The position numbers were made by a program, and so were the translations under genes. The notes under the pieces are model-generated. The model had not been told where the DNA came from. It saw only the letters and a list, made by a program, of their open reading frames with translations, and made no database searches. Positions 13,068 to 21,186 of a stretch of 33,972 nucleotides of DNA are shown here, piece after piece. Numbering within the stretch: position 1 is the first letter of the stretch; every line of letters starts with the position of its first letter. The stretch is from Pyxidicoccus fallax (GTDB taxonomy: Bacteria; Myxococcota; Myxococcia; Myxococcales; Myxococcaceae): assembly GCF_012933655.1 (NCBI RefSeq), contig NZ_JABBJJ010000112.1, positions 1 through 33,972 on the forward strand, given 5' to 3'.

Positions 13068-15655
13068 GGCGAGTCCTCCTCCTGGAGGTCCAGGTACACG
13101 GTGAGGGTGCCCGTGAAGGTGCGCGGCGCACCGGCCGAGAAGTGCCGCGTGGCCAGCAGCGACGCGGGCGCGTCCGGTCCGCGGAAGTTGGAGACGTAGT
13201 TGAACTCGGACTCGCGCCAGCGCGTGTCCAGCAGGTTCTCCACCGCGAGGCCCAGCTCCATCGCCTTCCAGCGGGCACGCGCGCCCACGTCGAAGAGGAA
13301 GATGGACTCGCTGTAGCGGTCCAGCGGCAGGGGCTTGGGCCCGATGGCGCTGTGGCCCAACCCCAGGCTCCACCCCAGCTGCTCTCCGGCCACCCCGGCG
13401 GTGCCCCGCAGCGACGCGTCGAGCCGTCCCAGCAGCTGGGGGATGTACGGCATCACCGTGCCGTCCCACAGCTTCCACGCGGACGCACCCGGCACCGGCA
13501 GCGTGGCCTTCGCCCAGGCAACGGACGCCTGCACGTCCAGGCGCTCCGCCCACGTCCCGCGCGCGCTGATGAAGGCGCCCAGCCGCTGCGAGGCGCCGAT
13601 GGGCTGGTTGCGGCCGAGCTTCTCGTCGAACACGAAGTCCTGCGACACGCGCGTGGCGAAGAAGGCGCCACGGGCCTCCAGCGTGTACGGCCGGCCCTCG
13701 CCCTCCAGCCGCCAGCCCAGTCCCGTCTCACCGGAGGCGACGCGCGCGTACGGCGCCAGCTCCGCGTCCGACAGCGCCGCCGCGTCACTGGAGCGCGCGC
13801 CCAGGCCCACGCTGGTGAGCCACGTGAGCCGGGGCGACAGCCGCACCTCCGCGCTGGCGCGCGGGCTGGCGAAGAAGCCATACGCCTCCAGGGACTCCTC
13901 GGGGATGCGCGGGCCGTCGCGGTCTGACGTGGGCCGGTTCTCGTCGTCCACGCCGAAGAGGAAGGTGTCCAGCCGCACGCCGCCGCGCAGGGTGAGCCAC
14001 GGGCGAGGGGCCGCGCGCAGCGAGGCATACGCGCCCAGATGCGTGGTGCGCACCTGGTTGTCGAACAGGGTGGTGTACGGCGCCCCGCCGCTGTCCCGCA
14101 GGCGGCGCGAGCGCGTGCGCACGTCGTCGAAGCGGGCCACGTAGCCCAATTCCAGCGGCTGCGGCTGGCCGAGCAGCGTGATTCCCGGCGTGTAGCGGCC
14201 CCGCAGGCCCACGGTGGAGCCCCGGTAGTAGCCCTCCGTGTTGTCCCCGCGCTGCGCCTCTTCACCGGGCGGCGTGTCCTGCAGGAAGCCCGTGAAGTTG
14301 TCGCGGATGCGCGTCTGCCGGAGGACGACGTACCCCTGCTGCACGAAGCGCCCGCCGCGCTTCAGGCGCGACTGGAGCTCAGCGGAGAGGATGTGGCGCT
14401 GGCTCGCGCCGCCCTGGTTGGGGTCGTAGAGACAGAAGAACTGCGAGTCCGGGTCGGTGTCACACGGCAGCCGCGAGTCCACCACGTCCGTCTCCCGCAC
14501 CACGCCCGCCGACGAGAAGCGCGCCCCGTAGCTGGTGCCGAACAGGCGCAGCCGCGTCTCGTCTCCCAGCCGCAGCTCCACCTGCGCCATGGCGCCCGCG
14601 TTGGAGTGCGCGCGGTTGGGGCCGAAGCCATGCCCCTGCCGCAGCAGGAGTCCCACGAAGGTGGCCTCGCTGGCCTCGGGCGGGCCCCACACCAGCGCCA
14701 GCCGACGCGTGGCGAAGCTGCCATAGCTGGCGGAGGCCATGAGGCCACGTCGCGCCAGTCCGAGCTGGTACTCCACGGTGCCCGCCACGGCGAAGTCTCC
14801 CTGGGACGGGTCATACGGGCCTTCGGTGACGCGCAGGGACTCCACCAGCTCCGGGATGATGAAGTAGGTGTCCGCGTAGCCGTGGCCGTGCGCGTGGGAG
14901 ACCTCGTTGAGGGGCACGCCATTGAGGCGCAGCTCCACGTCCTTGCCCTCGCCCGCGTCCATGCCCCGGATGAAGATGGTCTCCGCGTGGCCCTCGCCGC
15001 CGTGGTTGGCCAGCATGACGCCGGGCGCCAGCAGCATCAGCTCCGACGCCGAGCGGCGCGGCACGTCCGCGAGCTGCCCCACCGGGATGTGGAAGTCCCC
15101 CACCGCCACCGGAGGCGGCGCGCTCGCCACGCCGCGCACCGTGGTGGAGAAGGACGGCGGACCCGAGGCCCCCGCATCCGGAGCCGCCTCCGCCACCGCC
15201 GGGGCCGTGCCTCCATCCATCACCGGTGCGTCCGAAGCGGGGGGCGGCGCCTCCATCTCCGCGCCCCCACCCGGAGGCCCATGCCCCGACGCCTCCACCG
15301 TCTCCAGGTGGTGCCCATGCACTGGCGGCACGAAGGTAACGGGCACATCCACCCGCACCTCGATGGGAACGTCTCCGCGCCGGGCGGGCTGGAACCGCCA
15401 CTTCACGGCGGCGGCCATGGCGGCGCGATCGAAGTGCACGCCCGCCGTCTGCCGCACCTCCACGTGCGACACCTCACCCGCCGTGTCGATGGTGACGCGC
15501 AGGAGGACGGTGGCGGGAATCTCCGGAGGCGGGACGTGCGCGGGCAGCACTGGCGGCGGCGCCTCCAGCGGGACGGGCGGCGTCACCGGCACTTCGGCCG
15601 TGGCGCTCAGCACGCAGAGCACCAGAGTCGGAATCCACACGGGTGATGACCTCAC
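13064..15655 (-). CDS. TonB-dependent outer-membrane receptor with fused TonB domain, His-rich
   Basis: An 863-residue protein from GTG15655; GTG15640, five codons in with GAGG well placed before it, may be the true start. After the signal peptide and a Pro-rich stretch, residues about 45-110 form a TonB C-terminal domain (IPATVLLRVTIDTAGEV and AAVKWRFQPARRG). A His/Pro linker with HGHH (113-116) follows, then the plug (about 185-300) and a beta-barrel to the C-terminus. Several His clusters lie in or near the plug: NHGGEGH (217-223) and SHAHGHG (253-259). The receptor should import a scarce ligand through the outer membrane. The His clusters recall zinc-type receptors such as ZnuD, but the ligand is not proven. 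The promoter region is shared with the divergent lipoprotein gene and holds a Fur-like palindrome. Confidence 0.9.
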   Translation of the reverse strand: MRSSPVWIPTLVLCVLSATAEVPVTPPVPLEAPPPVLPAHVPPPEIPATVLLRVTIDTAGEVSHVEVRQTAGVHFDRAAMAAAVKWRFQPARRGDVPIEVRVDVPVTFVPPVHGHHLETVEASGHGPPGGGAEMEAPPPASDAPVMDGGTAPAVAEAAPDAGASGPPSFSTTVRGVASAPPPVAVGDFHIPVGQLADVPRRSASELMLLAPGVMLANHGGEGHAETIFIRGMDAGEGKDVELRLNGVPLNEVSHAHGHGYADTYFIIPELVESLRVTEGPYDPSQGDFAVAGTVEYQLGLARRGLMASASYGSFATRRLALVWGPPEASEATFVGLLLRQGHGFGPNRAHSNAGAMAQVELRLGDETRLRLFGTSYGARFSSAGVVRETDVVDSRLPCDTDPDSQFFCLYDPNQGGASQRHILSAELQSRLKRGGRFVQQGYVVLRQTRIRDNFTGFLQDTPPGEEAQRGDNTEGYYRGSTVGLRGRYTPGITLLGQPQPLELGYVARFDDVRTRSRRLRDSGGAPYTTLFDNQVRTTHLGAYASLRAAPRPWLTLRGGVRLDTFLFGVDDENRPTSDRDGPRIPEESLEAYGFFASPRASAEVRLSPRLTWLTSVGLGARSSDAAALSDAELAPYARVASGETGLGWRLEGEGRPYTLEARGAFFATRVSQDFVFDEKLGRNQPIGASQRLGAFISARGTWAERLDVQASVAWAKATLPVPGASAWKLWDGTVMPYIPQLLGRLDASLRGTAGVAGEQLGWSLGLGHSAIGPKPLPLDRYSESIFLFDVGARARWKAMELGLAVENLLDTRWRESEFNYVSNFRGPDAPASLLATRHFSAGAPRTFTGTLTVYLDLQEEDSP

Positions 15656-15729
15656 TCAGGACGGCCAGGGTCGCCGGAACCCCGGGGCCGAACGAGCGAG
15701 CCCGGGCCTCCCGGGAGGCGTCCGAGCAT

Positions 15730-15777
15730 CTGATACACCACGCCCGGATTGACTCGCAACCATGTTGCATTTACTTA
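15730..15777. promoter_or_regulatory. Divergent promoter pair around Fur-like operator, copy 3
   Basis: GCAACCATGTTGC (15756-15768) followed by ATTT repeats the palindrome seen at 1956. On the plus strand it lies between TTGACT (15749-15754) and a weak -10 TACTTA (15772-15777), spacer 17. On the minus strand it overlaps a candidate -35 TTGCGA (15754-15759), which has TATCAG (15730-15735) 18 bases further on. One bound repressor would cover both promoters. The hexamers are read by eye. Confidence 0.6.
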
Positions 15778-15785
15778 GTGGTTGC

Positions 15786-16673
15786 ATGATGAATTCGCGG
15801 CGGAATTCCCGGCTGGGGTGGTGCGTGGCGTTGGTGGCGTCGATGCTCGTGGGCACGGCCTGCGACAACGTGGCCACCGGCGACGTGACGGTGACGATGA
15901 GCGGCGGTGACGGCACGCAGCGCGGGCTGCCGGACACGCTCTTCCAGGACGGCTGGTCCGTGCAGTTCAACCGGTACCTCGTGTCACTGGGAGACTTCAC
16001 CCTCACCTCCGCGTCGGGCGAGGTGCACACGAGCGACCGGCACGTGCTGGTGGACGTGCAGAAGGGCGACATCCCCCTGGCGGAGCTGAAGGGACTGCCG
16101 GCGGGCCGCTGGGACGTGGGCTTCCGGGTGAGCCCGCCCGAGGCGCGCACCGAGCTGGCGGATGGCCAGGTGTCCGCGGACGACCTGGCGATGATGCGCG
16201 AGCGCGGCTTCAGCTACTTCGTGGAGGGGCGCGCGGTGAAGGCCGGCGTGGGCGTGCTCACCTTCCGCATGGGCTTCCCCGTCGATGCGCTCATGAAGGA
16301 CTGCATCAATGGCGTGGACGGCACCCAGGGCATCGTCGTGCCGGAGGCGTCCGTGGCCGAGGCCGAGGTCACCATCCACGCCGAGCACATGTTCTATGAC
16401 CGGCTGGGCACCCACAAAGGCGTGCAGCTGCGCTTCGACGCCATCGCCGCCACCGCCGGCTCCGACGGAGTCATCACCCCCGAGGGCCTCGCCTCGCAGC
16501 AGCTCACGGACCTGCGCGGCCGAGACGGCCAGGAGCTGAAGGACGCCCAGGGCCAGCCCGTCGTCTACCTTCCCGGCGCGTATGACGTGCGCACGCTCCA
16601 GGAGTTCATCACCCAGAGCATCGTCGACCAGGCGCACCTCAACGGCGGCGGGGTGTGCACCGTCGTGAAGTGA
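15786..16673 (+). CDS. Predicted lipoprotein divergent from TonB receptor, HAEH motif
   Basis: A 295-residue predicted lipoprotein with lipobox VGTAC (Cys26). I chose ATG15786 (or ATG15789 directly after it) because the upstream in-frame ATG15762 lies inside the palindromic operator. The predicted -10 is only about nine bases upstream, so the mRNA leader would be very short. The mature protein is beta-rich. Its most conserved-looking stretch has H198, H201 and H210 in IHAEHMFYDRLGTH, followed by a segment ending YLPGAYDVRTLQEFI and a C-terminal Cys in GGVC. I have no family name. Divergence from a TonB receptor and the shared operator suggest a surface or periplasmic binding partner for the same nutrient, probably a metal. 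Confidence 0.82.
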   Translation: MMNSRRNSRLGWCVALVASMLVGTACDNVATGDVTVTMSGGDGTQRGLPDTLFQDGWSVQFNRYLVSLGDFTLTSASGEVHTSDRHVLVDVQKGDIPLAELKGLPAGRWDVGFRVSPPEARTELADGQVSADDLAMMRERGFSYFVEGRAVKAGVGVLTFRMGFPVDALMKDCINGVDGTQGIVVPEASVAEAEVTIHAEHMFYDRLGTHKGVQLRFDAIAATAGSDGVITPEGLASQQLTDLRGRDGQELKDAQGQPVVYLPGAYDVRTLQEFITQSIVDQAHLNGGGVCTVVK

Positions 16674-16680
16674 GGGCCCG

Positions 16681-16953
16681 CTAGTCCTCCGACACCAGCC
16701 GCTTCACCACCAGTGAGCGGAGCGCCGGGTCCAGCTCGTAGGTGATGAGCGTCTGGGAGAAGCAGACCTGGAACTCCTCCTGCGCCTCCACCGGGCTCAC
16801 CCACTGGCGCAGGCCCACCGTGCCCGCGAGCCGCGCCAGCGCGCGCTCCACGGTCCGTCGCTGCCGGGAGGGCAGCCGCAGGCACTGCTCGCGGGCCTCG
16901 GGTGTGTACGTGAGCCGGTAGGGGCCGGGCGGAGACTTTCTGTGCTGACTCAC
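16681..16953 (-). CDS. Orphan RelE/ParE-like toxin-fold protein
   Basis: A 90-residue protein from GTG16953 (M-S-Q-H-R-K). The sequence has the order of elements of the RelE/ParE fold: strand YRLTYTPEA, a helix rich in Arg and Leu (REQCLRLPSRQRRTVERALARL), then strands FQVCFSQTLITYELDP and LRSLVVKRLV. In that family such proteins are ribosome-dependent RNases or gyrase poisons held by an antitoxin. No antitoxin gene lies beside it: upstream is a histidine kinase and downstream a convergent lipoprotein gene. It may be a domesticated toxin or rely on a distant antitoxin. The frame stays open further upstream into the kinase gene, but that part has shadow composition, so I rejected it. Confidence 0.65.
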   Translation of the reverse strand: MSQHRKSPPGPYRLTYTPEAREQCLRLPSRQRRTVERALARLAGTVGLRQWVSPVEAQEEFQVCFSQTLITYELDPALRSLVVKRLVSED

Positions 16954-17039
16954 CGGAATGACGAGGCGGCTCGGAGCGGGGATGGCGGCCGGCTCGACCC
17001 CAACGGACCCCCGTGGCCGGACTTCGGCCACACCCGGGG

Positions 17040-18296
17040 TCAGGCCGTCAGCGACAGCGGCTCCACCGCCTCGCTCGGCGCCTCGCAGGGGCTCGGCTGG
17101 GCCGTGCCCGCGCGGCGCGGCAGGCAGATGCGGAACGCGGTGCCCTCTTCGGCGCTGGAGCGCACCTGGAGGGTGCCATGGTGCGCCTGGACGATGCTGT
17201 GGGCGATGTAGAGGCCCAACCCCAGGCTCTCCCGCGCGGTCGCCTCGGTGCCGCCGCCGCGGCGGAACGGCTCGAACAGGTGCGGCAACAGCACCGGCGC
17301 GATGGGCTCGCCCCTGTTGTGGACCTCCAGGAAGACGGCATCCCCCTTCTCCCACGTGGAGAGGCGGACCGGCGAGCCGTCCGGGCTGTACTTCAGCGCG
17401 TTGTCGAGGAGGTTCGACAGCACCTGCGCCATCCGCTCCAAGTCCCACGTGCCGTGCAGGCTGTCTCGCGCGAAGTCACACTGGATGAGCCGCCCCGGGC
17501 GCGTCACGTTGAGCTCGTCCACCACCCGGGCGCACAGGTCGTTCAGGTCCCCGGCACGCGGGGTGATGGGGATGCCCCCGCCCAGCCGGGCGCGGGTGAA
17601 GTCCAGCAGCAGGTCCACGATGCGCTGGATGCGCTCGCCGCCCCGGTGCACCCGCTCGAAGGCCTTGCGCTGCTCGGGCGCCAGCGGGTTGGAGGCGAGC
17701 TGCCCCTTCGCCGCGGTGAGGATGACGGACAGGGGCGTGCGGATGTCGTGCCCCACGATGCCCACCAGCTGCTGGCCCAGCTCCGCCGCGCGCTGCAGCT
17801 CCTCCTCCGCGCGCCGCCGCGCCGCCAGCTCCAGCGCCTGGCGCTTCACCACCTCGCCGCGCACGTACAGGTCCACGAACACCCGCACCTTGGCGCGCAG
17901 GATGTCCGGGTCCACCGGCTTGAGCAGGTAGTCCACCGCGCCCTGCGCGTAGCCCCGCGTGACGTAGGCCGTCTCCCGGCTGAGAGCGGTGATGAAGAGG
18001 ATGGGCAGGTGCTTCGTCCGCTCACGGGAGCGGATGAGGGCGGCCGTCTCCAGACCGTCCAGCCCCGGCATCTGCACGTCCATCAGGATGCAGGCGAAGT
18101 CCCCGCGCAGCAGCTCCCTCAGCGCCTCCTCACCCGAGCGGGCCGTCACCACCTCCTGCCCGAGCGGCTCGAGGATGGCCTGGAAGGCCAGCAGGTTGGC
18201 CGGGACGTCGTCCACCACGAGAATGCGCGCGCGCGGTGGCTCCACTTCGAAGAGGGCTTCGGAGGCTTCGCAGAGCCGGGAGAGGTTCGAGGGCAC
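17040..18296 (-). CDS. Hybrid histidine kinase with N-terminal receiver domain
   Basis: A 418-residue cytoplasmic protein starting at GTG18296. A receiver domain comes first (about residues 23-140), with the acidic pair DD in ILVVDD, phosphoacceptor D73 in ILMDVQMPG and K126 in YLLKPVD. Then a short coiled-coil-like linker, a HisKA dimerisation domain with H183 in GHDIRTP, and the ATPase domain with the N box NLLDNALKYSPDG and the G box ESLGLGLYIAHS. There is no membrane segment or PAS domain. A receiver placed before the kinase suggests that phosphorylation by an upstream partner sets kinase activity, a layout common in myxobacterial signalling. No cognate response regulator is adjacent. Confidence 0.93.
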   Translation of the reverse strand: MPSNLSRLCEASEALFEVEPPRARILVVDDVPANLLAFQAILEPLGQEVVTARSGEEALRELLRGDFACILMDVQMPGLDGLETAALIRSRERTKHLPILFITALSRETAYVTRGYAQGAVDYLLKPVDPDILRAKVRVFVDLYVRGEVVKRQALELAARRRAEEELQRAAELGQQLVGIVGHDIRTPLSVILTAAKGQLASNPLAPEQRKAFERVHRGGERIQRIVDLLLDFTRARLGGGIPITPRAGDLNDLCARVVDELNVTRPGRLIQCDFARDSLHGTWDLERMAQVLSNLLDNALKYSPDGSPVRLSTWEKGDAVFLEVHNRGEPIAPVLLPHLFEPFRRGGGTEATARESLGLGLYIAHSIVQAHHGTLQVRSSAEEGTAFRICLPRRAGTAQPSPCEAPSEAVEPLSLTA

Positions 18297-18440
18297 CTTG
18301 TCACGAACAGCACGCGTCCCTCAGGCGTTCCACGCCCAGGGACATTCCCGCCCCCGCCTCGCTGTCTGCTCCCCTGCCGCAGGCGCGGTGGGGTAGATAG
18401 GGCACCAGCCACCGGGCCTCCGGCCCCCCAGGACCGCACC

Positions 18441-19025
18441 ATGGACTCTCCGCAGCACCTGCAAGCCCGCCTGGCCCTGTGCCAGCCCGAGCACACCGTG
18501 CTCGACCTCTTCATGCAGAGCCTCCTCGAGAGCATTGCGACGCTCACGGGCGCCCCACTGGAGGGGGCCGCCCCGAGGCAGGGCCCCGCCCCGCGCAACG
18601 CGCCGCCCTTCCGCCCCGCGCGCGACTACATGGAGGCCCTCCACCGGGGCGCCTCCGCCCTGACGGCCACCGGCCTGCCGTACGGGGACGCGGTGGAGAA
18701 GGTGTCCCTCCATGCCGCCAACCTCATCTTCTCCGCCCCCATGGGGGAGATGGTGCTGTCCGTGGCCGGCAAGGACCCGAACGAGGGCCTGTCGCTGACG
18801 CAGGGCATGGCCGGCGCCACGTCCAACTTCGGCGAGCGGGAGTACGAGCGCGTGTCGGACCGCTCGGCGCGCCTCACCTTCCGGGACGAGTACTTCGGCC
18901 CCGCGTGGACGCGCGCGATGACGCTGGCCGGCCTGCGCAAGGCGAACCCGGGCCTGGACTTCCAGGTGGAGCTGGAGTCCGGCGAGCCGCCCTACGCGAG
19001 CTTCACGCTGCTCGTGAAGTGGTGA
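18441..19025 (+). CDS. DUF2378 / TIGR02265-type myxobacterial paralogue
   Basis: A 194-residue soluble protein. ATG18441 has AGGA eight bases before it; the frame is open far upstream but that part overlaps the kinase gene on the other strand. The order of segments (a short N-terminal helical part with LFMQSLLESI, then RPARDYMEALHRGASAL, GEMVLSVAGKDP, SNFGEREYERVSDRSARLTFRDEYFGP in two parts, and a final FTLLVKW strand) matches the DUF2378 paralogue family, which is greatly expanded in Myxococcus and relatives and has no settled molecular function. It is divergent from the REC-HK gene by 144 bases, so joint regulation is possible. Confidence 0.72.
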   Translation: MDSPQHLQARLALCQPEHTVLDLFMQSLLESIATLTGAPLEGAAPRQGPAPRNAPPFRPARDYMEALHRGASALTATGLPYGDAVEKVSLHAANLIFSAPMGEMVLSVAGKDPNEGLSLTQGMAGATSNFGEREYERVSDRSARLTFRDEYFGPAWTRAMTLAGLRKANPGLDFQVELESGEPPYASFTLLVKW

Positions 19026-19036
19026 ACTCCCACGGC

Positions 19037-19064
19037 GGCCGGGCTTCCACGAAGGAGCCCGGCC
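19037..19064. terminator. Hairpin between convergent DUF2378 and thioredoxin genes
   Basis: GGCCGGGCT (19037-19045) pairs perfectly with AGCCCGGCC (19056-19064) around a 10-base loop, in the 82-base gap between two converging genes. There is no T tract. It could end transcripts from either side. Confidence 0.5.
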
Positions 19065-19107
19065 ACCGCGGAAGAAGGCGCGAGACGTCTCGGAGCGCGG
19101 GTCGCCC

Positions 19108-19488
19108 TCAGGCCTGGGGCGGCTCGCTGGCGCGGCGCTGCGCGACTTCCTTCTTCACCTGCTCCATGTCCAGGGCGCGCACCTGCTTGACCAGGTCCTC
19201 CAGCGCCGCCGCGGGCAGCGCTCCGGCCTGCTCGAACAGGAGGATGCCGTCCCGGAAGACCATCAGCGTCGGGATGGAGCGAATCTCGAACGCGCCGGAC
19301 AGCTCCGGCTGCGCGTCCGTATCAATCTTCCCGAAGACGATGTCCGCGTGCTTGTTGGACGCCGCCTCGAAGGTGGGCGCGAAAGCGCGGCACGGACCGC
19401 ACCACGCCGCCCACCAGTCCAGGATGACGATGCCTTCCTTGGACACCGTCTCCTTGAAGTTGTCCTTCGTGATTTCCACCGCCGCCAT
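19108..19488 (-). CDS. Thioredoxin
   Basis: A 126-residue thioredoxin. The redox motif W29-C30-G-P-C33 sits in the usual strand-loop-helix context (VILDWWAAWCGPCRAFAP), the cis-proline loop is IRSIPTLMVF, and IDTDAQPEL precedes it. There is no signal peptide, so it is a cytoplasmic disulfide reductase. ATG19488 has GAGGAG before it. The C-terminal tail is longer than in the classical protein, with a charged helix of about 20 residues (MEQVKKEVAQRRASEPPQA). It lies 18 bases downstream of an FKBP-type isomerase gene on the same strand, suggesting a small protein-folding operon. Confidence 0.95.
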   Translation of the reverse strand: MAAVEITKDNFKETVSKEGIVILDWWAAWCGPCRAFAPTFEAASNKHADIVFGKIDTDAQPELSGAFEIRSIPTLMVFRDGILLFEQAGALPAAALEDLVKQVRALDMEQVKKEVAQRRASEPPQA

Positions 19489-19506
19489 GTCGCTCCTCGC
19501 TTTCCT

Positions 19507-19830
19507 CTAGCGGACTTCCAGCAGCTCCACCTCGAACAGGAGGGTGGAGTTGGGGGGGATGACGGGCGGGAAGCCCCGGGCGCCGTAGCCCATCTCCGGG
19601 GGGATGGTGAGCTTGCGCACACCGCCCACCTTCATGCCGGCGACACCCTTGTCCCAGCCTTCAATGACCTGGCCCGCGCCGAGCCGGAAGGTGAAGCCCT
19701 GGCCCCGGTCACGGCTGCTGTCGAACTTGGAGCCGCTGGTCAGCGTCCCCACGTAGTGCACGGTGACGGACTTGCCGGCCGTCGCCTCCGCGCCGGTGCC
19801 CACCTTCACGTCTTCCACCTTCAGGCTCAT
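19507..19830 (-). CDS. FKBP-type peptidyl-prolyl cis-trans isomerase
   Basis: A 107-residue single-domain FKBP, the usual minimal length. The typical strands and active-site residues are visible: VTVHYVGTLTSGSKFDSSRDRG (seen in two parts), F-T-F-R-L-G, GQVIEGWDKGVAGMKVGG, RKLTIPPEMGYGARG and IPPNSTLLFEVELLEV. There is no signal peptide, so it should act in the cytoplasm on peptide bonds before proline during folding. ATG19830 follows GGAGAGGTGA. It is the first gene of a likely two-gene operon with the thioredoxin downstream. Confidence 0.96.
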   Translation of the reverse strand: MSLKVEDVKVGTGAEATAGKSVTVHYVGTLTSGSKFDSSRDRGQGFTFRLGAGQVIEGWDKGVAGMKVGGVRKLTIPPEMGYGARGFPPVIPPNSTLLFEVELLEVR

Positions 19831-19914
19831 TCACCTCTCCTCAGTCGGGACTTCCGCTGGAATGGAACACCTTAACGCGCCTGTCCCGCCCGCGCCGCAC
19901 CGGAAAAACACGAC

Positions 19915-19948
19915 GGCGCGGAGCCCGTCCGCTACCGGGCACCGCGCC
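19915..19948 (-). terminator. Rho-independent terminator of the beta-barrel gene
   Basis: On the minus strand GGCGCGG pairs with CCGCGCC and, inside it, GCCCG with CGGGC around an eight-base loop (19915-19948). A T-rich run, GTGTTTTT, follows just past the stem on that strand. It lies 44 bases past the stop at 19993 and ahead of the FKBP gene. Confidence 0.75.
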
Positions 19949-19992
19949 GCCGCCTCAACCCGACTTCCGAGCATGCCTCGCGCAAGGCGGTC

Positions 19993-21096
19993 TTAGAACG
20001 TACCGCCGACGCTCAGGGTGCCCTGGTAGCTGCCGCCCTCGTTGAAGTCGCCGCCGCCCTCCTCGATGCCGGTAGCGAACTCCTTGTCGAAGAGGAAGTT
20101 GTAGTTGGCGCGCGCGTCCACGGTGAAGTTACCGACGTGGCCGCGGAAGCCCACGCCCGCCGGCACGCTGCCCACGGTGTCGTCGGTGTAGCCGAGCGAC
20201 TCACCACCGCGGAAGTTGTAGTCGTTGATGCCGATGCCGCCGAGCACGTACGGGTGCCAGGGGGTGGAGAACAGGCCCAGCGTCACCACCGCGCTGCCGC
20301 CGTTGCGGATGAGGTCCGGGCCGTCCACCGCGCCGCCAGCGACGGGGAGGTCGATGTTGTTGAGCGCGCCGCTGTAGCCCAGCTCGAGGCCGAGCACCGT
20401 GGAAGGCTTCAGGGACGCGCGCACACCCGCCGTGGCGCCGGGGTTGATCCGCGGCGCCAGCTCACCGGTGTAGCCCTCCACGCCGCCGCCGACCAGCAGG
20501 GTCAGGCCGCGCGTGTCGTTCTTGTCCTTCTCCTCGATCTCCAGCGGCTCGATGGGCTCCGCGGCCTCCGCCGTGGGGCGGAAGTCGGACGGAGGCGGCG
20601 TGGCGATGCCGCTCCCACCGGTGGCGTCATCCTGGGGCAGCGCCTGCGACTGCGGCTCCTGGCTCAGGTCCGGAGCGGGAGCAGGAGCGGGAGCGGGAGC
20701 GGGCATGATGCCGCTGCCGCCCGTGCCCTGGTTCACCGGCTCGCAGCGCAGGAGGACCTCACCCTGTCCCTGCTGGCCGCTGCCGCCGATGCCCGGCTCC
20801 TGGACGCCCATGCTCGGGTCCTGTCCCACGTCTCCGCTGCCACCGACTCCCTCCTCGAGCAGCGGGTCCTGCGCGGCGCCGGTGGAGCCGGGCACGGGCT
20901 CGGTCTCGATGATGACGTCCTCCTCCTGCTGCACGTCGTCCATCGGCATCTCGCCCTGCGGTGCCTGGGCCATCATCGTGCCCTGCACGGGCGTGTCCTT
21001 CGATGCCTGGGAAGGCGGGCAATCCCCCTCAGCCGCCATGGCCGCCGTGCCGTACATGAGCGCCGCGACGGCGCCCGCCAGAATCTTCGCTTTCAT
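19993..21096 (-). CDS. Outer-membrane beta-barrel protein with GGSG-repeat linker
   Basis: A 367-residue protein. I chose ATG21096 (M-K-A-K-I-L) because GGAGGG lies six bases upstream; the in-frame ATG21108 lies before that ribosome binding site. The signal peptide ends near AMAAEGD. A long low-complexity acidic and Pro-rich region follows, with four spaced GGSG motifs, a run of alternating Ala-Pro and several Gln/Glu/Asp tracts. From about residue 205 the C-terminal half is a small beta-barrel (LTLLVGGGVEGYTG, VRASLKPSTVLGLELGYSG in two parts, then further strands) ending in the typical aromatic residue, GGTF. It is probably a porin-like or structural outer-membrane protein with an extended periplasmic or surface linker. 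The function is unknown. Confidence 0.85.
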   Translation of the reverse strand: MKAKILAGAVAALMYGTAAMAAEGDCPPSQASKDTPVQGTMMAQAPQGEMPMDDVQQEEDVIIETEPVPGSTGAAQDPLLEEGVGGSGDVGQDPSMGVQEPGIGGSGQQGQGEVLLRCEPVNQGTGGSGIMPAPAPAPAPAPDLSQEPQSQALPQDDATGGSGIATPPPSDFRPTAEAAEPIEPLEIEEKDKNDTRGLTLLVGGGVEGYTGELAPRINPGATAGVRASLKPSTVLGLELGYSGALNNIDLPVAGGAVDGPDLIRNGGSAVVTLGLFSTPWHPYVLGGIGINDYNFRGGESLGYTDDTVGSVPAGVGFRGHVGNFTVDARANYNFLFDKEFATGIEEGGGDFNEGGSYQGTLSVGGTF

Positions 21097-21186
21097 CCAA
21101 CCCTCCATCGTCGAGTGGCTGACATGAAGGTTGTTTGCGAAAGCACATCCGGCAAGGCGCTCCCCCTCTCAGATCACCTGCCGGTG

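Noticed and set aside
15706..15719. GCCTCCCGGGAGGC palindrome in the TonB receptor leader
   Set aside because: A perfect palindrome, but without a loop and made only of GC-rich words common in this genome; I see no second copy or context that gives it a role.
15762..15785. Upstream in-frame ATG as start of the divergent lipoprotein gene
   Set aside because: It lies inside the palindromic operator and before the predicted -10; ATG15786 begins a standard lipoprotein signal peptide.
16954..17448. N-terminal extension of the RelE-like gene across the histidine kinase 3' end
   Set aside because: The extension is Gly/Arg/Pro/His-rich shadow sequence antiparallel or out of frame with a clear kinase ATPase domain.
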